A stretch of 30,275 bases of DNA from Perkinsus chesapeaki (GCA_013115145.1 JAAPAO010000439.1:1-30275); one strand, 5' to 3'. Shown: positions 21,001 through 30,275, counted from the first letter of the stretch. A program made the numbers and translations. Notes: generated by a model from the sequence alone, not told the origin.

Positions 21001-23302
21001 CCATCGTGCAAGATATTCCTGTTGTTAATGCAACAGATCAGGATTGGACCATCAAAGCCACGCTTCGTGGGGATTCTGGTGGGGTTTTCGGAGGTCCTCG
21101 GGAATTTGTAGCGAAGCGGGCATCCAACGGTCAGAAGAAGGTCACGACATACCCGTTGAAGTTCAGTCCTGATTGGGCATGCCAAGTGACAGATCATCTT
21201 ATTTTGCAGAATGTGTCGACTAATGATGTCTACGAGTATGAGTTGAGGGGCGAAGCTAAGAAACCTCTGGCCGAGGATCATATAGTGGTTGAGTGTACCG
21301 CGAGAGAACAGACCAGCGTAACATTGACAGTGCCCAATTACTCTGTAAAGGATGTCATTTATGAGGTGGAGAGCGACCTTTTGGATATCTTCGGCGATCC
21401 AACGCTCGCTGTCCCCAGCAGTGGGAAGGCAGATTATATCGTTAACGCCCGGCCGCTGCAAGCTAGAACTGTTACGGGTAGCGTTAAGTTCGCAGAGCCG
21501 GGAACAGGTCGTTTCGTTTGGTATACCATCGAGCTCAGAGTGTCGCCGCCTAAGCCCGAAGATGTGGTTAAACTTTCCTGCGTGGTTCGACAGGCGGTTT
21601 CGCTCAGCATTGATTTGGCCAATCCGCTAAACACCGAGGCATCCTTCTTTGTAACCGTTGTGGGAGACGGTCTTGTGGGCGAGGATGAATTTGTCTTACC
21701 ACCCAAGGAAAGTGGCAAGTATGAACTCATGTACTCCCCGCTCAAGCCGACGGCTCTGGAAAGAGGATCAGTGGTGTTCCTTAATGAGCAGCTAGGAGAA
21801 TTCTGGTATCAGCTTGAACTTGTTGCTGATCAACCTCCACCGGAAGAGTTGGAGCTTCTGGAGTGCGACCTTGGTAAGTCGGTGAAGACTTCGTTCGCAA
21901 TCGAGAACCCTACGAGCAAGGAAGCCGTCCTGCGAGTTCGTAACACTAACAAAGTGAACTTCAGGATGCTCACGAAACGTCTGGTCTTACCGCCGCTCGG
22001 GTTGTGCTCAATAGAAATGGAGTACATGCCATCAGCACTGGAGTCGGATCAACGAGCAGAGCTCACACTGACCAATTCCAACGCTGGCACCTGGGAATTC
22101 ATTCTGGTCGGTAGAGGACTTCAGCCCAGTCAGGTTGCCGAGCTATCAGCTATCGCACAAGTTAACAAGACCGTTTCGGAGTCTGTATCGTTCCGCAATC
22201 CTTTGCTTGAAAGGCTCGAAGTCGAAGTGTCTCTTGACAATGCTCCTGGCTCCTCAGGAGCCTTCAAACTGCTCGGGAAGAAGCGGTCGCTGGTCGTGCG
22301 CCCGCTGGAGACCGTGCAAGTTGCGTACTCGTTCACCCCGTCGACCATGTCAGCGCAGACCACTACCTTGATAGTGAAAAGCGCGAAGGAACCGGCGCTT
22401 TCATGGAAGTACAGGATCACCGGCATCGCAGAGGCTCCCACAGATGCTGCTCCAATCTGCTTCACAGTTGAAGCTAGACAAGCACTGGACACGTTCTACA
22501 CCTTGACGCTCCTTGGCCTAGACTTAGAAGAAGGGGAGAAACCTTCGGACGCTCTGTTCTGTGAGCTCGAGGTGCCTGATGCTCAGAAGACTGTTGTGAG
22601 GAAGAGCTTCCAAGTTGATTTAGCACAGCAGGCGATTGAAGGCATTGCACGGGAGAAGAATCAGGTCGCGCTGTCCGTTAAATTCTCACCTCTCCGGCCT
22701 TTCGTCGGGCTCGGCTCCCTTGTGGTTTCCAAGAGGGACGGCGGAGGTCGGTGGCGATTCGACATTCGTTTGGAAGCCACCTACCCTCCTGTTGATGATG
22801 TTATTACTATCGAGAGTCCCCTCAATAAGGCTACCAGTGTGGCTTTCCATTTGTGTAACTTCACGGAGACCTACGCGGAGTTCGAAGCCTTCTTCGAAGC
22901 GGACAGCGCCTTTGAGTTCTCTGTAACGCCCACCAGTGGAGTTCTCGAGCCAGCCTCGGCACCACCTGATGAGACAGGGCAGCGCGGCACTGCCTTTATC
23001 GTTACCTATAAGCCTACAGAGTACGGCAAGCCAGTGATGGGTAAACTTATAATTAGAACAGACGACGTACGTTTGAGCTGTTTATAGACCTCGTGGTGAC
23101 TGTCTTGCATTGCTGTTAGGTCTTGTGGAGTTATCTTGTCAAGGGCACGCATCCGGCATACACCGCTCCGACAACTGTGAAGTCCAAGGTTGTTACTCAC
23201 TTGAGTCCCGAAATCGAGGAAGAGATTGCGAGGAGGAGGCAGATTCAGGGTCGGAAGAACTTCGTCAAATCTAACACGCTGGCGATGATGCATCGTGGCT
23301 GA
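12014..23302 (+). CDS. CFAP47: Cilia- and flagella-associated protein 47, 27 exons
   Basis: A giant axonemal protein of the central apparatus, needed for flagellar structure and beating in other eukaryotes. Exons: 12014-12095, 12183-12284, 12725-12850, 12893-12963, 13196-13339, 13383-13426, 13656-13791, 13836-13888, 13933-14047, 14347-14662, 15137-15476, 15670-15823, 16117-16233, 16311-16394, 16474-16617, 16664-16753, 16794-16891, 16935-17020, 17067-17221, 17265-17419, 17463-17547, 17598-17717, 17760-17850, 17900-18066, 18120-18261, 18304-23066, 23120-23302. All junctions keep phase; the product is about 2,720 residues. The first 1,070 residues are serial ASH/Hydin-like immunoglobulin folds (LDFGGCPM, CDFGTVACG, RLDFG motifs). 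A calponin-homology-like domain (VLLRWLNY...) lies near residues 1505-1610, then more ASH-like repeats. Weak points: the intron at 12285-12724 may hide an exon, and the donor of the 16311 exon is uncertain. Confidence 0.9.
14590..14608 (+). repeat. GCN run encoding polyalanine in CFAP47
   Basis: A GCG/GCT/GCA run inside the 14347-14662 exon encodes seven alanines (RAAAAAAAR) in a charged linker between ASH-like domains. It is short and in frame, so it should be tolerated, but it is a slippage-prone site. Confidence 0.8.
14810..14900. repeat. AT-rich degenerate tandem repeat in a CFAP47 intron
   Basis: About 90 bp made of imperfect copies of units such as GATATATTCAT, AATATTCATA and TGAAATATTCA. 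It lies in the 474-nt intron at 14663-15136, the longest in the gene. Composition is far more AT-rich than the surrounding exons. It reads partly the same on both strands, so it could fold. Confidence 0.75.
14944..14990. repeat. 11-bp perfect inverted repeat in a CFAP47 intron
   Basis: TACTGATTATT at 14944-14954 pairs exactly with AATAATCAGTA at 14980-14990 around a 25-nt loop. It lies in the same long intron as the AT-rich repeat. It could be a hairpin or the remnant of a small inverted-repeat element. No flanking target duplication is evident. Confidence 0.7.
15855..15917. repeat. Two adjacent perfect hairpins in a CFAP47 intron
   Basis: Hairpin 1: GGTTTTTAA (15855-15863), loop GCA, TTAAAAACC (15867-15875). 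Hairpin 2: TTGGAGGGAA (15882-15891), 16-nt loop, TTCCCTCCAA (15908-15917). Both are perfect and only 6 nt apart, inside the 293-nt intron 15824-16116. This may be a structured RNA or a splice-control element. It is non-coding. Confidence 0.75.
17572..17590 (+). repeat. CTG trinucleotide run forming an intron pyrimidine tract
   Basis: Six CTG units sit just before TTTTGCAG at the 3' end of the 50-nt CFAP47 intron at 17548-17597. The run replaces a normal pyrimidine tract and occupies almost half of the intron. Confidence 0.8.
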
Positions 23303-23395
23303 CCAAGCATGAATCCTGTTGCGGTGTGCCGAGATCGACTGTGCTGAGTTTCACCGATCCTCAAGTTTTAAGGCAGGCTTTTGCCACTGTGATTC

Positions 23396-24353
23396 ATGAA
23401 GTCAGGGCCGTCAGAGGCATCACAGCTGTTCGAGCAATGGCTCAAGCAGCGGACGATGAGCACTATTCACCCGCCTAGTTGCCACCTAGAATGGGTCCAC
23501 CGAAAGGAAATCTTTGGTGAAGGAATCAAACGCGTACATGCGTGCTCGGATATGATGCGAGTCCATAGTCTCGGCTGCAGGTGAACAACATAGCCCTTTT
23601 CCATAAGTACCCCCACTTACTTCAACAACAACAACAACAACCTCTACCAGAAGAGCCGGTCAAGCAGAGCAGCCGGAAAAGGTCAGTCAGCTTTGACGCT
23701 AGGACAACAGAAGGGTAGGGCACTGGCTGTGGTATTTTGTAGCTCCCTTGCCGACGCAGGGATAAACAGGCCAAGTTACAGCCTGTATGGATGCCTAGCC
23801 CGATGACCGAGCGAGAACAAAACCTGCTGAAGCTCATGTGCACGCATGTGCGTATCCTCAAGCCGCTCGTCTTATCGCCTATCTGCATCCAATTCGGCTC
23901 GGTTTTTTCTTCAGTACCTACCAAAGGAATCTCCCACTTTGACGCCATCCGTCCGACTTAAAGTGCGACGCTACCTGCAGTACCTGATGTTCGTGGATCC
24001 TGGTTTCAAGGACTACGTCTTGTGCAATTCTGATAATGCTTCCAAATTGCTCCAAAGCATCGGTACACCACACCGCCTAGCAGCTGGTGTTGCAGGTTTG
24101 ATTAGGTACGCTCTTGGAGGCGAAGAACTACAAAAGACTGCCGGTACACAAGGCAGTAAGTGCTCAGTCGTTCACGTGTGATATTACTGATCCCGCAGGT
24201 TCAGATGGCGACGTCGAGATGTGTGGACATTCCAGCGATTCTCCAGAAAGCTTCGGCGAGCTGACTTCTAACCACCTTACTATTCCCATCATGCTATTCA
24301 CGAAGTTGTTGTTCCACATTTGTGTGCTCGCCAGCCCGTTGCGTTCAAAGTGA
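23396..24353 (+). CDS. Hypothetical 240-residue protein with poly-Gln tract, 5 exons
   Basis: Exons 23396-23533, 23581-23681, 23760-23847, 23915-24155 and 24199-24353 chain in phase through GT-AG introns of 47, 78, 67 and 43 nt, giving 240 residues. A six-residue Gln run (CAA repeats at about 23624-23641) is followed by a basic patch (KQSSRKR). Residues from about 110 to 190 form a compact helical-looking domain. It has a faint resemblance to PUB domains, but I would not name it. A Ser/Asp/Glu-rich tail follows. The 5' part is the weakest: another frame at 23339-23478 (VLSFTDPQVLRQAF...) also looks protein-like and may be the true first exon. The gene starts 93 bp after CFAP47. The 3' end may splice into the kinase gene instead of stopping at 24353. 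Confidence 0.6.
23624..23641 (+). repeat. CAA trinucleotide repeat encoding poly-Gln
   Basis: Six CAA units in the second exon of the small gene at 23396-24353 encode six glutamines just before PLPEEP. The repeat is pure, so its length may vary between strains. Confidence 0.85.
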
Positions 24354-24427
24354 CGTTTCCGTTCTCTGTACTCCAAGGCCCCCTCACTCCCCCTTTGCCA
24401 GCTTTGTTACCCGAACATGTACCCCCT

Positions 24428-26122
24428 ATGAGGAACTTACAACGTAAGCTCACTCTTCGTCACTTGTTGCATTGGGCTGCTGTTTCTCTTGCTGGCTTGG
24501 ACATTGTCATCCAGGCTCTGTCCGTAAAGGATACCTCTGATCCGACTATCCCCGAAATTCTGATATGTCTTGCATGTTATACCATACAGTACAAGTTCCA
24601 AGTGGGGTCGGATTTATTTGCCACACAACTGCTCCCGACGATGCTTCTGTTCCCTGGACCATACTGGTGCAAAGTAGCGGCCGGTGTCATCCACGCGCTC
24701 CATATCGCTGTGACCATGGATCCGCCGACTCGCCTACGAGAAGCCCTAGTTCTGAGAATGATTGAGGTAGCGCTGAGTCTTCACATCATCTATGTTCTAC
24801 GCGTGTATCGACCGTGGCCTTTGTTGGGCCTCTTTGGAGTTGCTCTTGCCGCCCACTGGGAGGACGCAGACATCCTCTGTGATCTGCGACAGCTGCTTGT
24901 TTGTTTTGGTGCCACATGTTGCGATTTGACCTTATTTATGAATGCCTTCGGAGTGGCAGCATCTGCTCGACGTGTTCGCGCGGTGTACATAGTCTCCCGC
25001 CTGGTCATTGGTATGCTTTTACTCCTGTTGTTCCCTCAGCACGTTATAACTTCTGCTGTGCTAATGGCTCTCTATTTCACGTGCCAGGGGTGGATTGTGG
25101 TAGTTAGGCCTATCAGTGTGCCGCTGAGTGAGATCAAAGTGTCGGACAACAAAGCCCATCCAAGCGACCGGTGCTTGCTTACGTTCTTCGAGTACGACCT
25201 TCGAAAGCGTCTAGCTGATGAAGTTGAGGAAATAGAAACGGGTCTCGATGCCGAGTCGGAGGATGAGTTCGAGGACTGCGCAGATGCTTCCGTGCCTTTC
25301 TGTATTGAGCGCTTTCGAGAGCGCGCCGAGCTGGGCAAAGGCGAGTTCGGCCGCTGCGTTTGGGTGTTTGATGTGTCGAGTGGGAGGGAGTATGCTGTGA
25401 AGTATTTGAATAAAAGTATTTATCGGCGAAGAGGACTAACGTCGAAGGCGGCCGAAGAACTGAGAATAGTTAGTGGAATTAGCCATCAGAATGTTGTTAC
25501 ATTTTATGGGGCTTACGAGACTGCGGATACTTGGGCGTTCGTTTTTGAGTACTGCAACAACGGCGACCTGGCGGCCTACATGTCCCGGAATAACCCCGTG
25601 GATCCCGTTGTCGCGCTGGGCATGGCTTCTAGGATTTTACAAGCACTTAACTATTTGCATCAGCTGTGGATCGTCTACAGGGACTTGAAGCCGGCCAATG
25701 TGGTGCTGGATTATGCATACAACCCAAAACTCTGTGACTTTGGTCTGGCCATTTGGCGGCACAGTCCCGATGCAACTTGTCGGACTTTCTGCGGAAGCGC
25801 TGGCTACTGTGCGCCGGAGGTTCGAACAGGCCCCGAATATGATGACAAGTGTGATATCTTCAGCTGGGGCGCTCTGACCTGGGCACTTGTAACGGGGATG
25901 CAAGCGCACCTTCACAGATCCTGGGCGTCGACCTTATCTGGTAATGACCCTTGGTTTGAGAATCACTTGGCAAGATTCTCACCAATAGATCGCGAAGGAC
26001 TCAGAGAAGTTCTGACCATGACAGCTCAGACCAACCCTATAGAGCGGCCAGACTCGGCGTACCTATGCTTTGGCAACTCACACGTCCTAAGATGGCAAAC
26101 TTATCCTTGCGAGCTGAACTGA
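24428..26122 (+). CDS. Polytopic membrane protein kinase
   Basis: A 564-residue single-exon protein. Residues 1 to about 235 hold roughly 7-9 hydrophobic spans with short loops. After an acidic linker (EEIETGLDAESEDEFEDC), the last 270 residues are a complete eukaryotic protein kinase domain. Visible catalytic elements: glycine loop GKGEFG near residue 303, lysine in EYAVKYL near 325, helix-C Glu (KAAEELR), catalytic loop YRDLKPANV with the Asp near 419 (Tyr replaces the usual His), DFG near 437, APE near 461. It should therefore be active on Ser/Thr, as the DLKPAN loop indicates, and face the cytosol. Start: ATG 24428 precedes the first span closely; the frame stays open to 24320. It might act as a membrane sensor or receptor kinase, but no ligand-binding motif is seen. 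A splice from the upstream gene could add 230 N-terminal residues. Confidence 0.93.
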   Translation: MRNLQRKLTLRHLLHWAAVSLAGLDIVIQALSVKDTSDPTIPEILICLACYTIQYKFQVGSDLFATQLLPTMLLFPGPYWCKVAAGVIHALHIAVTMDPPTRLREALVLRMIEVALSLHIIYVLRVYRPWPLLGLFGVALAAHWEDADILCDLRQLLVCFGATCCDLTLFMNAFGVAASARRVRAVYIVSRLVIGMLLLLLFPQHVITSAVLMALYFTCQGWIVVVRPISVPLSEIKVSDNKAHPSDRCLLTFFEYDLRKRLADEVEEIETGLDAESEDEFEDCADASVPFCIERFRERAELGKGEFGRCVWVFDVSSGREYAVKYLNKSIYRRRGLTSKAAEELRIVSGISHQNVVTFYGAYETADTWAFVFEYCNNGDLAAYMSRNNPVDPVVALGMASRILQALNYLHQLWIVYRDLKPANVVLDYAYNPKLCDFGLAIWRHSPDATCRTFCGSAGYCAPEVRTGPEYDDKCDIFSWGALTWALVTGMQAHLHRSWASTLSGNDPWFENHLARFSPIDREGLREVLTMTAQTNPIERPDSAYLCFGNSHVLRWQTYPCELN

Positions 26123-26394
26123 CTGTAAATCATAATATCAATATTGTCTACGTTTGTATTATGTGTTTCATTCCTTTATATACATTATTCGTGTTAGTCA
26201 TTCCAGTGGTTGAGCCGGACAATGGGCGTCACATTCAGGTTGTAGATGCCCCCTTGTCGGAAAGTCGTATGGCTCAAGGCTCTGCGTCCTAATGCAGTGA
26301 TATGGCGGAGGTTCTCTTCAACTGTGGCTGCAGCAGATAAGCACTATCGAGACCTAGGCGAACCGCCTCTCCCGAACACCCACAGAGTGTGAGT

Positions 26395-27761
26395 ATGACG
26401 TCTTTTCGCTTCAAGCAGTTTTCAGTGGCACGATCATTCCGACCTTTCATGGACTGTGCTTTCTGTTGGGCGAGTTTTCTGGTCTACCCCCCTGCACACT
26501 TTATTCGCCTTCAGCATTCGCTCTTCGAGGCCAGGTTCACTAGAGCAGGAAGTCGGGCGTTCGATGCGCAGATCGATTATCCTTTGGAGGAGGTGCCGGG
26601 AATTCTTGCGGCTGGGAGAAAAATCCTAGCTGATCACCGAATACGCCTTAGCGACGACGAGCTTGCCAACCTCCCAAAAGCAGAGATCAACGACAGCGTT
26701 TTTGTAAGCCGAATGTCTGTCTGGCTACGTTTCTCGTGGCTAGCGCTTCTACAGCTAGAGAACGCACGCATTCAAGGAGATAACTGGTCGCCTGCTCTTA
26801 GTGGATGATGCGATGCCTCCAACGAGCTCGACTCTCTTCGACAATCGTGAATGGATTAGTTCATCGGATATACGAGAGAGTAGAGTACCCAAAACTCGGT
26901 TTCCCGAGTACTTTAGATCGCAAAATAAAAATCCAGACGACCCTACACTGGAAAGATGTAAGCTTCCAGCCTTGCGAGCCTCACTAAAGAGAGGTGTCAG
27001 GTACCGGATGAAGGAGAGTATTGCAAGATCATCCCCCTTGCTTATTGGACAGGGCTAAATCTGTGGTTGGTGTTCCAGCGGGTGTCAGTTGATGGGTATC
27101 CTTTCGGCAGCTGGTTGGCAAGTGAGAATCTGCTACTCTTGGTGTATGAGAAATTGTCTGCCTCAGATGATCTCCTAGAGTGGCAGTACATGCTGCTTGA
27201 CCAATGGATACGCATGGCCGCTGTGCCGACGCCCAGCGTTGGTATGGAAACCCATGTAGGAATCTCAACAAGTTGTCGTCCGCACAGTGTACCTTGTCCA
27301 GCGAATGGAGCGCCTGCTGGTGGGCATGTCCCAAACCTTGGACGAAGCCTGCTTTGCTCTGCCCCATCACTTTGAGGACGCCCACCCAACCAGCCAGAAC
27401 TCCCCCGAAGTAACTCTATATACTCTTCAGTGCGATATCCTTCTGCGTCTCAGGAAATGCCAATATCAGTGGCAGGCACGCCGGAAGTCGGGCCGGTGAC
27501 GCACAGTGATGATGTTCCTTTGGCAATGAGATTGGGGATGCTCTACCATAGTGTATGGAAAACTGTTTTTACTGGAGCTGCTGATTTGACTGCATTCGAG
27601 AAAAGGAGGTGTTGTCATTACCGTTGAGTGTTTACGTCACTTTTTCCGCCCTTAGGCTTTACTTGACCACCATCTACCTTCTCCGAAATCGATCAATGCT
27701 GTGGCATATGTCACCCCAACAGGCAAACGGATACAGCAGCCTTAACAACCCGAACTGTTGA
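26395..27761 (+). CDS. Hypothetical protein, 6 exons
   Basis: Exons 26395-26703, 26802-26957, 27001-27222, 27260-27468, 27507-27608 and 27656-27761 join in phase through GT-AG introns of 98, 43, 37, 38 and 47 nt, giving 367 residues. I do not recognise the family. The product is rich in Leu, Trp and Tyr and appears all-helical, with conserved-looking stretches such as STIVNGLVHRIYERV, LAYWTGLNLWLVF and LEWQYMLLDQWIRM, and a helix around VQRMERLLVGM. No clear signal peptide or membrane helix stands out. The first exon is the least certain: a shorter first exon with an intron ending in TTCAG near 26514 is possible. It lies 272 bp downstream of the kinase on the same strand. Confidence 0.7.
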
Positions 27762-29595
27762 GCTCCTTTCAGGTGTGCATGGCAAAGTGGAGCTGGGCCG
27801 ATATATGACAGAAGTGAGCGCTTCGTAGTCTCCACATGCTTCCTATGTTGTTTCAACTTGTTTCTCTATCTTGAGTGCGTAATACTTCCCAATGCTTCAT
27901 GGCTGGCATTGATTATGTACCTCAAAAATTGCCCCTTTTTGGGCTACTGTCATGGGCATTGGAAATCGGAACTGTGAAAGATCTATGCTGCGTGCATATA
28001 ATAACTTCAGCAGTCTCTCCAGCATAAAATGACTCTTTTCTCCAGTAGACAAGAAGTGAGGTCCGTCATACAGTATCCGATATAGGGTGGGATAGAAGTT
28101 CTATCATAGAACACCAGTAAATTTAGTTGGGATATACGCAGAAATTCGGAACTTTCGTCTTTTTTGCTTTCGTCCTCACTGTCGTGAATTCCGACCCTAT
28201 ACTGATAAAGCTATTCAAGCTTGTAGTTTATTTCGGCAACATAACTACTGGATAACTATGTTCGCCTGTGACAACACAACTTCGGAGGTTCAGCCCGAAG
28301 CAGTCCTTATTTGATAACTTTATGGCCTTAGGCCATTGGCCTATGAACTCGAGACATCGGAAGTATGGATGTACAAGCCCAGGCTAACCTTACGGCACCA
28401 ACTAACACATGAGATATCGGCCACCGACCTCCAAGGAACCTAACTACTCACTCATCGGCGAGCTACCGATGACTTTCGGTCGACGTACGCGCGCCATTAA
28501 GTGTCGCGGTATCAGTTGATGAACTGTGAAGAATAACCCAACAAAGGAGCTTGAGCAATGTTGTGACTTGTGCGAGTGATTCTCATGAACGCAACAGGCT
28601 GGGGTGCGTTAGTTGGCACTATCAGATAATGCGGCTCCGATAAGAGCAACTATGGGCAGATATCCCCAATATGCGCCTGGGTGCTCACAGCTAATATCGA
28701 TTCAGCTAAGATCACGCGCAGAACGATTAACATCGATCACTCCACTACACGCCAGAATACCAATACTACGACCCTGGAACAATAGGTATAAGCCCACTAA
28801 CTGCACCTAATTTCTACCCCAATCTATGCGTATGCAAACACAATTACTCTGCGCAACTAATCGATTGGGCTCGATAGCTATAAAGGGAATGGCGAAGGTT
28901 TAATCCATCAGACAACCCTTCAGGATATAGTAATACCCCTCGGGGAATGACAAGTTGTGGGAGAACGAGTAGACTAGTAGTCAAGAGAGCAAGATAGTCG
29001 TCAAATTGGAGTCCAGATTCTGGACCCACAACATAAGTTGACGGTCCGGCAGTGATCGTACGCATTCACATAGATAGTATTTATGCAACGTGCGCGGAGA
29101 GGAGAGAAATTGGTTTCTGAGCTCAACATGAGTATAAGTGCTACTGTATAACTAGTAATCCCTTGAAAAGTTCTGATCGTTCAGTTATCTGTCATGAGCC
29201 TCATTAACTAAGGCTTTGAAGGACGCAGGGCTGAGGTGGCTGTGGGAATTACATTACATACAATCTCACAATGAGATTCTCATACGAGTCACTTAGCGTT
29301 GAACGAGAGCTATGATCTGAAGGCCAAGCTGCGCTCGCGTTTTCGTAGCAGTAAACTCTTTACCGTCGGCTCTTTCTCTTTTCTTGTATCAAATTACACG
29401 GGAATAACACTGAAGTCGAATCCAATAATGTTATGGTTCGGCCTGTGTGCGCAAAAATCCTCTCCCCCCCGATGCGCACGTAGACGCGGTACGCACTGCG
29501 TACTACGCAGATGGTCGCACAGGATCGAATCAGTTTGGCTGTAGTGCTGCAGCGCGAAGAAAGCTTTTATCGTTATTTCTTCTGTATTAAAAATA
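27762..29595. other. Gene-poor stretch
   Basis: About 1.8 kb in which I find only short ORFs without recognisable content and no phase-consistent exon chain. Base composition is more AT-rich than in the genes. Small palindromes occur, for example ATGGCCTTAGGCCAT at about 28321. A plus-strand frame at 29299-29544 is open for 81 codons but lacks supporting features. Confidence 0.45.
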
Positions 29596-30189
29596 ATGAC
29601 AATAACACCAACTCGATATCTTATGCTGGTTGTAGCAACTGCCGAGGTCTTCGGAGGGTATGGGATTTATCAGTATAAACATGAAGGGATAAGCTCTCTT
29701 ATTTCTCTCGGCTACCCAGCAGCCCCTGATGAAATCTTCGCCTTTTTTCGAACCGAGAGCATGACGTACACGGCATTCGTTCCATATCGTGTGGCCGGCC
29801 TCAACATCGAGATGAACCACTTAACACTCCTCAGCCATTTCCCTTATATTGAACCGGGCTTTACGCTGAAGCATGCCGATAACACATTGAATGAGATCGT
29901 CCTTTAGCATGCTCAACAACCATCCTACATTTTCAAGAGAGATTCTGGGCGTCTCCGACGTGGCTTGAGCCAGCCGGACTTGCTTCAGCCGAATATGTCT
30001 GTTGATCGTAGTGTAGAAGGTTGCTACTCGGTTCGCGGATCTGAACTCGACGCCAACCTTACGCTCTTCGCTAACGGTGAGTTCGATCTCAACGTGATTG
30101 GTGTTATCCAGAGAAGTCCTTGGAGAACTAGCTTCCATCATGTAAAATCCCAACGAACACGGGAGTGCGGGAGGAAACCACAAACCTGA
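29596..30189 (+). pseudogene. Possible secreted-protein gene interrupted by one stop codon
   Basis: A plus-strand frame begins at ATG 29596 with a hydrophobic N terminus (RYLMLVVATAEVFGGYGI) that resembles a signal peptide or anchor, and runs 103 codons to a TAG at 29905-29907. The same frame reopens at once and continues to a stop at 30189, together about 197 codons. The downstream half (EGCYSVRG, LTLFANGEFDLNVIG) alternates like beta strands. This looks like one small extracellular protein broken by a nonsense change, or a gene with an intron I cannot place. No family is named. A 149-codon ORF on the opposite strand (30270-29821) overlaps it, so the coding strand is not certain. Confidence 0.4.
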
Positions 30190-30275
30190 AACCCGAACAC
30201 CCAAAGGTTGAGGTGTATTTCGGGCTTCGGTTTGGGTATCCATGTCAATACAGTGCAAGACTCGAGACACGTTAA

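Noticed and set aside
23915-24155. Firm PUB-domain assignment for the small gene
   Set aside because: Length and a few hydrophobic positions fit, but the key conserved Asn/Gly pattern is too weak to name the domain.
29821-30270. Minus-strand ORF of 149 codons at the right edge
   Set aside because: It overlaps the plus-strand secreted-type frame, has no signal peptide or known motif, and could be its antisense shadow. It is kept only as an alternative in the notes.
1-30275. tRNA genes, spliced-leader genes or rRNA fragments
   Set aside because: No cloverleaf with matching A and B boxes, no spliced-leader-like exon and no rRNA-like stretch was seen by eye.

Overview
The window is nuclear DNA of a flagellated unicellular eukaryote. 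Evidence: a eukaryotic-type ribosomal protein L10A gene, a very large ciliary central-apparatus gene (CFAP47), a eukaryotic protein kinase, and dozens of spliceosomal GT-AG introns, many only 37-52 nt long. The mix of tiny introns, ciliary genes, tight gene spacing and long same-strand gene runs suggests an alveolate. A Perkinsus-like protist is my best guess, but this is inference, not proof. The standard genetic code is used. Almost all genes are split, so simple ORFs show only fragments. I rebuilt exons by hand, requiring GT-AG borders and matching phase at every junction. All models are predictions without transcript support.

Layout. Left of about 8.0 kb, genes lie on the minus strand. 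Reading from the centre outwards they are a 13- to 14-exon gene of unknown function (7983-5885), a retinol-dehydrogenase-like short-chain dehydrogenase (5388-3415), a nicotinamide/nicotinate mononucleotide adenylyltransferase (3094-2275) and, at the window edge, the first 30 codons of a probable secreted protein (91-1). Right of about 8.38 kb, genes lie on the plus strand: RPL10A (8384-9226), a low-complexity protein (9953-11890), CFAP47 in 27 exons (12014-23302), a small five-exon gene (23396-24353), a multi-membrane-span protein kinase (24428-26122), a six-exon unknown gene (26395-27761) and a possible secreted-protein gene or pseudogene broken by one stop codon (29596-30189). The roughly 400-bp divergent gap at 7984-8383 is the strand-switch point and probably carries two back-to-back promoters.

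How the genes work together. There is no operon. NMNAT (NAD synthesis) and the NAD(P)-dependent dehydrogenase are metabolic, RPL10A is a translation gene, and CFAP47 belongs to the flagellar axoneme. The low-complexity gene lies 123 bp upstream of CFAP47. The small gene and the kinase are only 74 bp apart and could be one gene by a phase-compatible splice.

Most notable structure: CFAP47 has 25 introns in its first 6.3 kb, then a single 4,763-nt exon; the dehydrogenase carries a stop-free 45-nt intron and an 11-bp minisatellite inside another intron; two perfect hairpins sit side by side in one CFAP47 intron; and a kinase domain is attached to a 7-9-span membrane region.
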